DNA of 5,855 bases from a bacterium (GCA_021162505.1 JAGGYO010000019.1:1-5855), one strand, 5' to 3'; positions 1-5,212 are shown, counted from the first letter of the stretch. The notes: generated from the letters alone by a model not told the origin. Translations and numbers: made by a program.

Positions 1-6
1 TAGTAC

Positions 7-1272
7 ATGGTTGAAATAGAGTATAGCAATGCTATAATAATCTCTACGGGTACGGAATTATTACTGGGGAATATTGAGAACTCCAATGCTATGTTTATTG
101 CAAATAAACTTGCGGGTTTAGGAATAAACTGCCATAAAACAGTGTCTATTGGAGACAATATTGATAGATTGGTAAACCTCATTAAGGATTGTTATATGGA
201 GAATGATATATTTATCATTACCGGTGGTTTAGGGGGTACCGTAGATGATATTACAAAAGAAGCAATCTCTAATGCATTAGAGATACCTCTTGTAAATGAT
301 GAGATTTTAAAAAAAGAGATTGAGAAAAAATATAAGGAAAACGGTTTAAACATCGTATGCAAAAAAGAGAGTTTGGTATTTTCTAAAAATGCCCTTTTAA
401 TTGAGAATAAGACAGGTTCAGCACCCGGTTTTTTCATAAAAAAAGACAATAAGATATTCATTTTATTGCCGGGAGTCCCAAATGAAATGAAAACCATGTT
501 CTCACAGGTTAAAAAACATTTATTGGAAAATACAAATAATCATATTGTCATTATTTCTAAGATATTAAAAACGGTGATGATAAAAGAGATTGAGATCAAC
601 GATAAAATAAAACATCTCTTTGAGAGAAGCAAAAACCCCACCATAGCCCTGCTTGCAAAACCCGGAGAAGTACTTATCCGATTGACGGCAAAGGGGAAAA
701 GAGAAAAGATCAATTCAATTTTCAAACCTGTTTTGGAAAAAATATATGGGATCTTAGGTGATTTTATCTGGGGCGAGGATGAGGAGCTCATTGAAGGTAA
801 ATTAGGCGGGTACTTAAAGGATAAGAATTTGACCATTGCAGGTGCCGAATCCTGCACGGGAGGATTGATCGGAAAATTATTAACTGATATATCAGGATCG
901 TCTCAATATTATTTGGGGGGAATGATAACATACTCAAATGAAACAAAAGAAAAATTATTGGGTGTTCGCAAGGAAACCCTGGATAGATATGGAGCGGTCT
1001 CCAAAGAGGTAGCAAAGGAGATGCTTATTGGAATTAGAAACCATTTTAACAGTCATTTGGGATATGCTGTTACAGGCATTGCCGGACCCACGGGCGGAAC
1101 AGAGGGAAAACCTGTTGGAACAGTTTTTTTAGGATATTTTATTAATGATAAATTGGTGATAAGAAATCACCGCTTCATGGGTACAAGATCCGATATAAGA
1201 AGACAAGCAGCACATTATCTTTTGTTCTATTTGTATAAAGAACTACTTAATGAGAACATTTATAGCAATTGA
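7..1272 (+). CDS. cinA: CinA-family protein: N-terminal MoaB/COG1058 domain plus C-terminal NMN amidohydrolase domain
   Basis: A full two-domain CinA of 421 residues, the usual length. Residues about 9-175 form the MoaB/MogA-like domain, with GTELLLG (15-21), GGLGGTVDD (73-81) and LLPGVPNEM (153-161). Residues about 265-415 form the PncC-type domain, with AESCTGG (280-286; Ser282 is the expected catalytic serine) and GIAGPTGGTEGKPVG (357-371). The C-terminal domain of this family deamidates nicotinamide mononucleotide to nicotinic acid mononucleotide in pyridine-nucleotide salvage; the N-terminal domain is linked to ADP-ribose pyrophosphatase activity in some members. The protein is cytosolic. 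One oddity: the usual GGLGPT reads GGLGGT (Gly77 for Pro). An in-frame TAG at 1-3 forces a start at or after the ATG at 7; the ribosome site lies outside the window. The gene overlaps thpR by 23 bp, so the two are probably cotranscribed. A cinA-thpR pair, often near recA, is common in bacteria. Confidence 0.95.
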   Translation: MVEIEYSNAIIISTGTELLLGNIENSNAMFIANKLAGLGINCHKTVSIGDNIDRLVNLIKDCYMENDIFIITGGLGGTVDDITKEAISNALEIPLVNDEILKKEIEKKYKENGLNIVCKKESLVFSKNALLIENKTGSAPGFFIKKDNKIFILLPGVPNEMKTMFSQVKKHLLENTNNHIVIISKILKTVMIKEIEINDKIKHLFERSKNPTIALLAKPGEVLIRLTAKGKREKINSIFKPVLEKIYGILGDFIWGEDEELIEGKLGGYLKDKNLTIAGAESCTGGLIGKLLTDISGSSQYYLGGMITYSNETKEKLLGVRKETLDRYGAVSKEVAKEMLIGIRNHFNSHLGYAVTGIAGPTGGTEGKPVGTVFLGYFINDKLVIRNHRFMGTRSDIRRQAAHYLLFYLYKELLNENIYSN

Positions 1273-1795
1273 TCTCCCATTAGATATAAAAGACAATATC
1301 TATAACTTTCTGGAAAAGTGCGGATTTTATGATCTTAAGGGTTTGACCTTTGTGAAAAAAGAGAATTTTCATATAACCGTGTCATTTTTGGGTGAACAGG
1401 ATTTAACCATGCTTTTACCTTGCTTGGATTTTATAAGTGAAAAGAGAGTGGAATATTTTTCCACATCAACAAATTATTCTCTCAAGAACATAGGCGCATT
1501 TCCTAATTTGAATACTCCCCGAATATTTTGGATTGGAATAAATGATAAAAATAGAAACATTTCTGGATTCATCACTTCAATAGAAAAAGAGCTTTTAAAA
1601 ATAGGAATTATATCTAATATAAGTAAATATTATATCCCTCATATTACCATTGCAAGAAACAAAAAAAATCTAAAATTCAATTTTGGTACAGAGATTGAAG
1701 AAGAACTTGGAATTTTTACTATTAAAAATATTACTCTTTTCTCTTCTAAACTCACATCTAATGGACCTATTTATTCAATCGTTAAAAGTTTTTAA
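1250..1795 (+). CDS. thpR: RNA 2',3'-cyclic phosphodiesterase (LigT/2H phosphoesterase family)
   Basis: A 181-residue protein starting MRTFIAIDLP, the typical opening of bacterial ThpR/LigT. It carries both HxTx catalytic signatures of the 2H phosphoesterase superfamily: H41-I-T43-V in FHITVSFLG and H131-I-T133-I in PHITIAR. It also has the conserved PRIFWIGI segment (90-97). Family members open 2',3'-cyclic phosphate ends of RNA to 2'-phosphate and can ligate tRNA halves in vitro; the physiological substrate here cannot be read from sequence. The start codon lies inside the end of cinA (23-bp overlap) with no clear Shine-Dalgarno, so translation is probably coupled to cinA. The length is normal. 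The coding segment for residues 66-72 also holds a 17-bp dyad like the operators of the neighbouring activator (listed separately). Confidence 0.93.
   Translation: MRTFIAIDLPLDIKDNIYNFLEKCGFYDLKGLTFVKKENFHITVSFLGEQDLTMLLPCLDFISEKRVEYFSTSTNYSLKNIGAFPNLNTPRIFWIGINDKNRNISGFITSIEKELLKIGIISNISKYYIPHITIARNKKNLKFNFGTEIEEELGIFTIKNITLFSSKLTSNGPIYSIVKSF
1448..1464. promoter_or_regulatory. Possible distal operator dyad inside thpR
   Basis: GTGGAATATTTTTCCAC is a perfect GTGGAA-N5-TTCCAC palindrome. It matches the 17-bp dyad found beside the activator promoter (1800-1816) and the sigma-54 promoter (3215-3251). It lies in coding sequence, about 350 bp upstream of the activator promoter, with no sigma-54 promoter near it. 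It could be a distal site for looping or a chance match. Confidence 0.35.
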
Positions 1796-1799
1796 AAGT

Positions 1800-1816
1800 G
1801 TTGAATTTTTTTCCAC
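1800..1816. promoter_or_regulatory. Operator dyad over the -35 box of the activator gene
   Basis: GTTGAATTTTTTTCCAC has half-sites GTTGAAT and TTCCAC. It matches the reverse complement of the enhancer site at 3215-3231 in 14 of 17 positions. It starts 5 bp after the thpR stop codon and covers the -35 hexamer (1801-1806) of the predicted activator promoter. Binding here would be expected to block RNA polymerase, giving negative autoregulation as known for several NtrC-family genes. That role is inferred from position. Confidence 0.6.
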
Positions 1817-1829
1817 ATTATGCTATAAT
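1801..1829 (+). promoter_or_regulatory. Sigma-70-type promoter of the activator gene
   Basis: The -35 box TTGAAT (1801-1806) is followed, after 17 bp, by a perfect -10 TATAAT (1824-1829) preceded by TG at 1821-1822 (an extended -10, TGCTATAAT). Transcription should start near 1836, which leaves a leader of only about 11 nt whose 5' end is almost the ribosome site itself. The promoter separates the activator gene from the cinA-thpR operon. Confidence 0.72.
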
Positions 1830-1835
1830 GACGCT

Positions 1836-1840
1836 GAGGG
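1836..1840 (+). promoter_or_regulatory. Ribosome binding site of the activator gene
   Basis: GAGGG lies 6 nt before the ATG at 1847 and supports that start. It sits at or next to the predicted 5' end of the mRNA. Confidence 0.65.
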
Positions 1841-1846
1841 TATTAT

Positions 1847-3265
1847 ATGAAAAAGAAAATTTCCGTTCTTATTTTATCAAGATCCAACGAAAGGATTAAG
1901 TCCATAGTTGAGGTTTTACTCGAGTATGGTTTATATTATTATATCGTTGATTCTTTTTTAATGGCTGAGAAAAAATTATTAAAAGAACATTTTGATATGG
2001 CTATACTTGATGAATACAATAAGGACTTCATTGAGAAGCTTATCAATGATTATAATCTTTCCGTAGCCGTTCTTGCTGAGGAGATAAATGAGGAAGTCCT
2101 TAACCTTGTTCCTCTTGGTATTTTTGATGTATTACCAATGCCTTTAAATAAACCGAGAATTCGCCTATTCATTGAAAAATTAAAGAGCACATTGGACCTA
2201 AAAGCAGAAATGAAGATACTTACTTCTTTTGATGAAGTGGAACGCGTATTTAGAGGATATGTATCCAATGACCCTGAAATGCGGGATATCTATAAATATA
2301 TTTTAAAAGTAGCAAAGACTCATTCAAGTGTACTTATAACAGGTGAAACAGGAACAGGCAAGGAAGTATTAACACGCCTCATTCACGATCTATCCAATGT
2401 CGAAAAAGAAAATTTTGTGGCAATAAACTGCTCATCCATTCCCGCCAATCTATTGGAAAGTGAACTATTCGGTTATGAAAGGGGTGCCTTCACCGGTGCC
2501 GGGGGGACAAAGAAGGGCTTATTTGAGATCGCAAATAACGGAACATTACTATTGGACGAGATCGGTGATATGCCAATGTTATTGCAATCGAAATTATTGA
2601 GGGTTCTTGAAGACGGTTTAATAAGAAGAATAGGCGGAACTAAAAATATTAAAACAAATTTCAGATTGATAGCAGCTACTAATCAAGATCTTGAAAATCT
2701 AATCGAACAAAAAGAATTCAGGGAAGATCTTTATTATAGGTTAAATGTTTTGCATATACATATACCCCCTCTGAGAGATAGAAAGACCGAGATCATTTCT
2801 TTAAGTTTTTATTTCATCGAACAATTCAATAAAGAATTTAAAAGGAATATAAAAGGTTTAACTGAAAAAGCGACATTAAAACTATTAAATTACGATTTTC
2901 CGGGAAATGTAAGAGAGTTAAAACATATCATTGAAAAAGCATTTATATTAACGAATGGGGACAATATCTCTCATGAGCACATTCTTTTACCCAATAAGTA
3001 TAAGAATATGCTAAGTGACAGTGATGAAAGCAAAACTCTAAATGTGAATATTGAGCAATCCATGAAGTATGTGCTTAAATACTGGAAAGATGAGATACGA
3101 AAAGAATATATAAAGAATCTTCTTAGCAAATACGGTTATGATATAAAAAGAATAACCGAGATCGCTAAAATAGAGCGCTCATATTTTTATAAATTACTGA
3201 AAAAATATAAATTAGTGGAATTTAATTCAACAAAGTGGAATAATATTCAACACTTTAAGGATTGA
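1847..3265 (+). CDS. Sigma-54-dependent transcriptional activator, NtrC family, with degenerate receiver domain
   Basis: A 472-residue three-domain regulator. Residues 1-115 have a receiver-like fold: Asp55 aligns with the phospho-acceptor, but the acidic pair after strand 1 reads Ser11-Arg12, the usual Thr/Ser is Ala77 and the usual Lys before Pro is Met98, so control by normal phosphorylation is doubtful. Residues about 139-385 are the AAA+ domain: Walker A GETGTGKE (166-173), the sigma-54 contact loop GAFTGA (213-218), Walker B LLLDE (234-238), ATN (277-279), arginine-finger region REDLYYR (292-298) and sensor II GNVREL (353-358). A Fis-type helix-turn-helix lies at about 433-454. The protein would remodel sigma-54 RNA polymerase by ATP hydrolysis at -24/-12 promoters. 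The tail after the helix-turn-helix (457-472) is encoded by DNA holding two dyads. No partner histidine kinase is in the window. The immediate target is probably the promoter 38 bp downstream. It is closest in style to LuxO, GlrR and NtrC; no specific symbol is justified. Confidence 0.95.
   Translation: MKKKISVLILSRSNERIKSIVEVLLEYGLYYYIVDSFLMAEKKLLKEHFDMAILDEYNKDFIEKLINDYNLSVAVLAEEINEEVLNLVPLGIFDVLPMPLNKPRIRLFIEKLKSTLDLKAEMKILTSFDEVERVFRGYVSNDPEMRDIYKYILKVAKTHSSVLITGETGTGKEVLTRLIHDLSNVEKENFVAINCSSIPANLLESELFGYERGAFTGAGGTKKGLFEIANNGTLLLDEIGDMPMLLQSKLLRVLEDGLIRRIGGTKNIKTNFRLIAATNQDLENLIEQKEFREDLYYRLNVLHIHIPPLRDRKTEIISLSFYFIEQFNKEFKRNIKGLTEKATLKLLNYDFPGNVRELKHIIEKAFILTNGDNISHEHILLPNKYKNMLSDSDESKTLNVNIEQSMKYVLKYWKDEIRKEYIKNLLSKYGYDIKRITEIAKIERSYFYKLLKKYKLVEFNSTKWNNIQHFKD
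3215..3231. promoter_or_regulatory. Enhancer/operator dyad 1 (distal) for the sigma-54 promoter
   Basis: GTGGAATTTAATTCAAC is an imperfect palindrome with half-sites GTGGAAT and ATTCAAC separated by 3 bp. It lies inside the activator coding sequence (residues 457-462). Its centre is about 107 bp upstream of the predicted sigma-54 start, within the usual range of NtrC-type enhancers. The 17-bp dyad size matches sites of Fis-type helix-turn-helix dimers. That the activator binds here is inference. Confidence 0.68.
3235..3251. promoter_or_regulatory. Enhancer/operator dyad 2 (proximal) for the sigma-54 promoter
   Basis: GTGGAATAATATTCAAC is identical to dyad 1 except in the 3-bp centre. Its centre is exactly 20 bp from that of dyad 1, about two helical turns, so two dimers would bind one DNA face. 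It lies in the last codons of the activator gene, about 87 bp upstream of the predicted sigma-54 start. Confidence 0.68.
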
Positions 3266-3302
3266 GCTGTTTTTTAATTACTATTATATTGGTTTATTGT
3301 TT

Positions 3303-3319
3303 TTGGCACGATACTTGCT
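3303..3319 (+). promoter_or_regulatory. Sigma-54 (-24/-12) promoter
   Basis: TTGGCACGATACTTGCT matches the sigma-54 consensus TGGCAC-N5-TTGC in full. The invariant GG (3305-3306) and GC (3317-3318) are separated by exactly 10 bp. Transcription is expected near 3330. It begins 38 bp after the stop codon of a sigma-54 activator gene and has two enhancer-like dyads upstream. It points into the structured region at 3330-3499. Confidence 0.9.
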
Positions 3320-3356
3320 ATATATTGATTGAGGTTCTTTTAAAGAATATATTATG

Positions 3357-3420
3357 GAGAGATTGACTATCATAAAACCCCTCCTTCACTTTTTCACTTT
3401 TATCATTTGGTCAGTCTCTT
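3357..3420 (+). other. Hairpin 1 of the predicted small RNA
   Basis: GAGAGATTGACTA (3357-3369) pairs with TGGTCAGTCTCTT (3408-3420) over 13 consecutive positions, three of them G-U in RNA. The 38-nt loop begins with the first C-rich 19-mer right after the 5' arm. The pairing was found by eye; no free energy was computed. Confidence 0.65.
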
Positions 3421-3477
3421 TCTATAAACCCCTCAACTCTGGGAAGGCGCACTTCTTTCATAAACCCCCTCCTTCAC
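3371..3477 (+). repeat. Three copies of a C-rich motif in the predicted small RNA
   Basis: Copy 1 is CATAAAACCCCTCCTTCAC (3371-3389, loop 1). Copy 3 is CATAAACCCCCTCCTTCAC (3459-3477, loop 2), differing at one base. Copy 2 is the shorter TATAAACCCCTC (3423-3434, linker). Everything around the copies differs, so the motif itself seems to be what is kept. Confidence 0.85.
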
Positions 3478-3499
3478 ATACGCGCCTTCCCATTTTTTT
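3440..3499 (+). terminator. Intrinsic terminator ending the small RNA
   Basis: TGGGAAGGCGC (3440-3450) and GCGCCTTCCCA (3482-3492) form a perfect 11-bp GC-rich stem followed at once by T7 (3493-3499). The loop is unusually long (31 nt) and contains the third C-rich motif, so the terminator also serves as a presenting hairpin. Confidence 0.8.
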
Positions 3500-3899
3500 G
3501 TCCAGATTTAATCTCTTTTCCCAATATCATTATGATTATACCCTACTTATCATTAAAAACGAATCAGTTTATATAGTGGGATTAAAATAGTTGAGAGTCG
3601 AAAAAAACAGTTGGATGGGTGTATGAGTAGATGAGTGAATGGGAGAATGAGTATAAGAGTTGATGAGGAAATAAAGATATAAGAAAACACAAAATTACTT
3701 TGAACTTTTTAACCTTGAACCTTTGAACCAAGAATTTATTAACCACAGAGCACTGAAAACAAGTTGTGAGTTGAAAAACAGTATGCAGTACTAAGTCCTA
3801 AGTATTCAGTAAAAGAGTGAAGAGAAATGGAGCCTGAATCAAGTTCTGGATGACTTTGTCATTTTCGACCTTTGACTTTCGATTTTTGACTTCTACAGA
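3500..3899. other. Gene-free intergenic stretch with degenerate short repeats
   Basis: I see no gene here. Recognisable pieces are: a purine-rich run built on ATGAG/GATGAG/GAATGAG units (about 3613-3668); three TTGAAC units (about 3699-3729); AACCACAGAGCACTGA (3741-3756), resembling a dispersed repeat seen in many bacterial genomes; a CTAAGT-based run (about 3785-3810); and CTGGATGACTTTGTCA followed by TTTGACTTTCGA-type repeats (about 3847-3890). The last piece recurs at about 5297-5342. The stretch separates two convergent units, the small RNA (+) and the lipoprotein gene (-). No clear terminator for the lipoprotein gene is visible. Confidence 0.6.
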
Positions 3900-4820
3900 T
3901 TATTTTACTAATTTTCCGTCTTTATAATTTTCTATTGTTTTAATTTTCCCGTCTTTTGAATATGTAATAAGTTTCCCTTGCGATTTATCATTAACAAAAG
4001 TACCTTCTGTCTTTAATTGTCCATTATCATAATACATGGAAAACTTGCCATCCATTTTATCATCATTATAGTTTCCCTTGATCTTGACCTTGCCGTTTAG
4101 AAAATAAGATATCCATTCACCTTCTTTTTTTTCATTCTTATATTTCCCTTTTGATTGTATCTTCCCATTGTCGTAGTAAGAAATAAATTCACCTGTTATT
4201 TTATAACTTTTCTTTATTTGTTTGTTTTCATAATAGGAAATAAAATCACCATGTCCCTTCCCGTTTTTATAGGTAGCTTTAGATTTTAGAGTACCATTCT
4301 CATAATAGAATGTAACCTCACCGTCTTCTTTTCCATCTATATAGGTAGATTTAGATTTCAAATTACCGTTTTCGTAATAGGACATAAAATCACCTTCTTC
4401 TTTCCCGTTTATATAAGTTAATTTAACTTTTTCATTATTATTTTCGTAATAGTATACCCACAATCCGATTTTTTTATTGTCCTTAAAATTTCCCTTTGCC
4501 TTTAATTGTCCACTTTTATAATACGATAAATATTCGCCATTTGCTTCGCCGTTCAAATAATTTCCGCTTTCTTTTTTGGCACCGTTTTCATAATACCATA
4601 CCCATTCTCCGGTCTCTTGCCCATTTTTAAATGACTTTGTATCTTTAATCTTTCCGTTTTTGTATTTATCAATAATTTTTCCCGTATAGGGATTTGTCTT
4701 ACCTATTTTATAAAATAATCCGTTTTTCTTTTCCAATTTTGAACTATCGATTGCTTTACTGCATCCGGTAATATTTAACAATAACACTATAACCAAGAAA
4801 ATTTCCTTAAATGCTTTCAT
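3900..4820 (-). CDS. Lipoprotein with tandem MORN-type repeats (MORN_2-like)
   Basis: The protein has 306 residues when started at the ATG at 4818-4820. This start is preferred over an ATG 16 codons upstream because GGAGGTG (4824-4830) lies just ahead of it and the protein then opens with a clean lipoprotein signal: MKAFKE, a hydrophobic run, and lipobox ITGC with Cys20. The mature part is about eleven tandem 24-residue repeats of the form Y-x-N-G-x-x-K-x-x-x-x-Y-x-x-G-x-x-x-G-x-x-x-x-Y, the MORN_2 pattern of antiparallel beta repeats. The seventh repeat (YENKQIKKSYKITGEFISY) is 5 residues short; the last is partial. Such proteins are common in Bacteroidota, Fusobacteria and related phyla; their function is mostly unknown. 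Location is probably the outer membrane, periplasmic or surface side. Composition is rich in Lys, Asn, Tyr and Gly. It stands alone with its own promoter. Confidence 0.88.
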   Translation of the reverse strand: MKAFKEIFLVIVLLLNITGCSKAIDSSKLEKKNGLFYKIGKTNPYTGKIIDKYKNGKIKDTKSFKNGQETGEWVWYYENGAKKESGNYLNGEANGEYLSYYKSGQLKAKGNFKDNKKIGLWVYYYENNNEKVKLTYINGKEEGDFMSYYENGNLKSKSTYIDGKEDGEVTFYYENGTLKSKATYKNGKGHGDFISYYENKQIKKSYKITGEFISYYDNGKIQSKGKYKNEKKEGEWISYFLNGKVKIKGNYNDDKMDGKFSMYYDNGQLKTEGTFVNDKSQGKLITYSKDGKIKTIENYKDGKLVK

Positions 4821-4823
4821 TGA

Positions 4824-4830
4824 CACCTCC
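4824..4830 (-). promoter_or_regulatory. Ribosome binding site deciding the lipoprotein start
   Basis: On the minus strand GGAGGTG precedes ATG at 4820 with 5 nt between GGAGG and the start codon. The in-frame ATG at 4868 has no comparable site. Confidence 0.85.
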
Positions 4831-4839
4831 GTTTTATTA

Positions 4840-4868
4840 TTTATATATTTTTTATCATTATTAATCAA
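4840..4868 (-). promoter_or_regulatory. Putative sigma-70-type promoter of the lipoprotein gene
   Basis: On the minus strand TTGATT (4868-4863), a 17-bp spacer and TATAAA (4845-4840). The predicted start is near 4833, giving a leader of about 13 nt. The region is very AT-rich, so a chance match is possible. Confidence 0.5.
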
Positions 4869-4873
4869 GTAAC

Positions 4874-4930
4874 GATGAAATTAGCGTGATGCAACCGAAA
4901 CGATTTGGGGATGAAATTAGCGTGATGCAA
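4874..4930. repeat. 21-bp perfect direct repeat upstream of the lipoprotein promoter
   Basis: The same 21 bases, beginning GATGAAATTAGC and ending GTGATGCAA, occur at 4874-4894 and 4910-4930. Period is 36 bp; the 15-bp spacer is CCGAAACGATTTGGG. The nearer copy ends 5 bp from the -35 box of the minus-strand promoter. Either paired binding sites for a regulator or a fragment of a dispersed genomic repeat. Confidence 0.8.
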
Positions 4931-5079
4931 AGAGGTAACCGGTCATTTTTCGCTTTGACTTTAGAATAACCATAGTATTCAGCATTATGTATCTCGTATT
5001 CCATTTCTACCGTTTAGTATTAGAAATTTAGTACTTAGCACAGACATTTTTTGAATATGGAATCTTTGATCTTTTTAAT

Positions 5080-5115
5080 GAGATCCCTACGCAATTTACA
5101 ATTGCTCTGGATGAC
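5080..5115. repeat. 36-bp dispersed repeat, copy A
   Basis: It begins GAGATCCCTACGC and ends GCTCTGGATGAC. It matches copy B at 5271-5306 in 33 of 36 positions. It resembles the widespread intergenic elements with GATCC...GGATGAC ends. No protein or transposase is associated. Confidence 0.75.
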
Positions 5116-5144
5116 GGAAAATAAGTGAAAAGTGAAAGAAAATA

Positions 5145-5212
5145 CTGGATTCCTGCCTTCACAGGAATGACATATTCCTCTTGTCATCCTCGTGCTTGAC
5201 ACGGGGATCCAG
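5145..5212. repeat. Pair of facing palindromic elements (REP/BIME-like)
   Basis: Element 1 (5145-5171) has stem ATTCCTG/CAGGAAT (5149-5155 with 5162-5168). Element 2 (5183-5212) has stem ATCCTCGTG/CACGGGGAT (5186-5194 with 5200-5208). They face each other: CTGGAT opens the unit and ATCCAG closes it, with ATGAC and GTCAT on the inside. Similar CTGGAT...ATGAC elements are widespread in bacterial intergenic DNA. Confidence 0.7.

Larger units (their letters stand above)
3330..3499 (+). ncRNA. Predicted sigma-54-dependent small regulatory RNA with three anti-Shine-Dalgarno motifs
   Basis: A transcript of about 170 nt bounded by a sigma-54 promoter and an intrinsic terminator. Predicted structure, read by eye: a small 5' hairpin (TTCTT/AAGAA, 3335-3347); hairpin 1 with a 13-bp stem (3357-3369 with 3408-3420, three G-U pairs) and a 38-nt loop; a single-stranded linker (3422-3439); and a terminator hairpin (3440-3450 with 3482-3492) with a 31-nt loop. 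The C-rich motif AAACCCC(C)UC occurs in loop 1, in the linker and in loop 2. The two loop copies share 18 of 19 bases and include CCUCCUU, the core of the 16S rRNA anti-Shine-Dalgarno. Their complement reads AAGGAGG...AUG, so the loops could pair with translation starts of mRNAs. Sigma-54-driven small RNAs next to their activator have precedent in Vibrio Qrr and enterobacterial GlmY/GlmZ. I do not recognise this RNA family; targets are unknown. The open frame overlapping it lacks a ribosome site and is judged not to be a gene. Confidence 0.75.

Noticed and set aside
192..1015. Several minus-strand open frames of 75-105 codons inside cinA
   Set aside because: They are antisense shadows of a clearly conserved gene, without ribosome sites or recognisable domains.
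2050..2268. 72-codon minus-strand open frame inside the activator gene
   Set aside because: It is a shadow of the receiver-domain coding sequence.
3412..3477. Minus-strand mini-genes: each C-rich 19-mer read in reverse looks like GGAGG...ATG, opening peptides of 16 codons (from 3461) and 29 codons (from 3373)
   Set aside because: The two peptides share nothing, no minus-strand promoter is seen, and promoter, stems and terminator all fit the + strand. The resemblance to a ribosome site is better explained as antisense mimicry.
3371..3477. The small RNA as a specific antisense regulator of the neighbouring lipoprotein mRNA
   Set aside because: Beyond the generic GGAGG:CCUCC contact the flanking bases do not pair, so this window gives no evidence that this gene is a preferred target.
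3354..3590. 78-codon open frame on the + strand starting ATGGAGAGA
   Set aside because: It has no ribosome site at a useful distance, its sequence is low-complexity and unlike a known protein, and it runs through the perfect terminator stem plus T7. Its internal sequence is explained by RNA stems and repeated loop motifs.
4821..4868. Upstream ATG that would add 16 residues (MINNDKKYINNKTEVS) to the lipoprotein
   Set aside because: It would bury the signal peptide and overlap the likely promoter. The ATG at 4820 has a strong ribosome site and gives a proper lipobox.
4874..4930. CRISPR array from the two 21-bp repeats
   Set aside because: Only two short repeats with a 15-bp spacer and no cas genes; it does not fit a CRISPR array.
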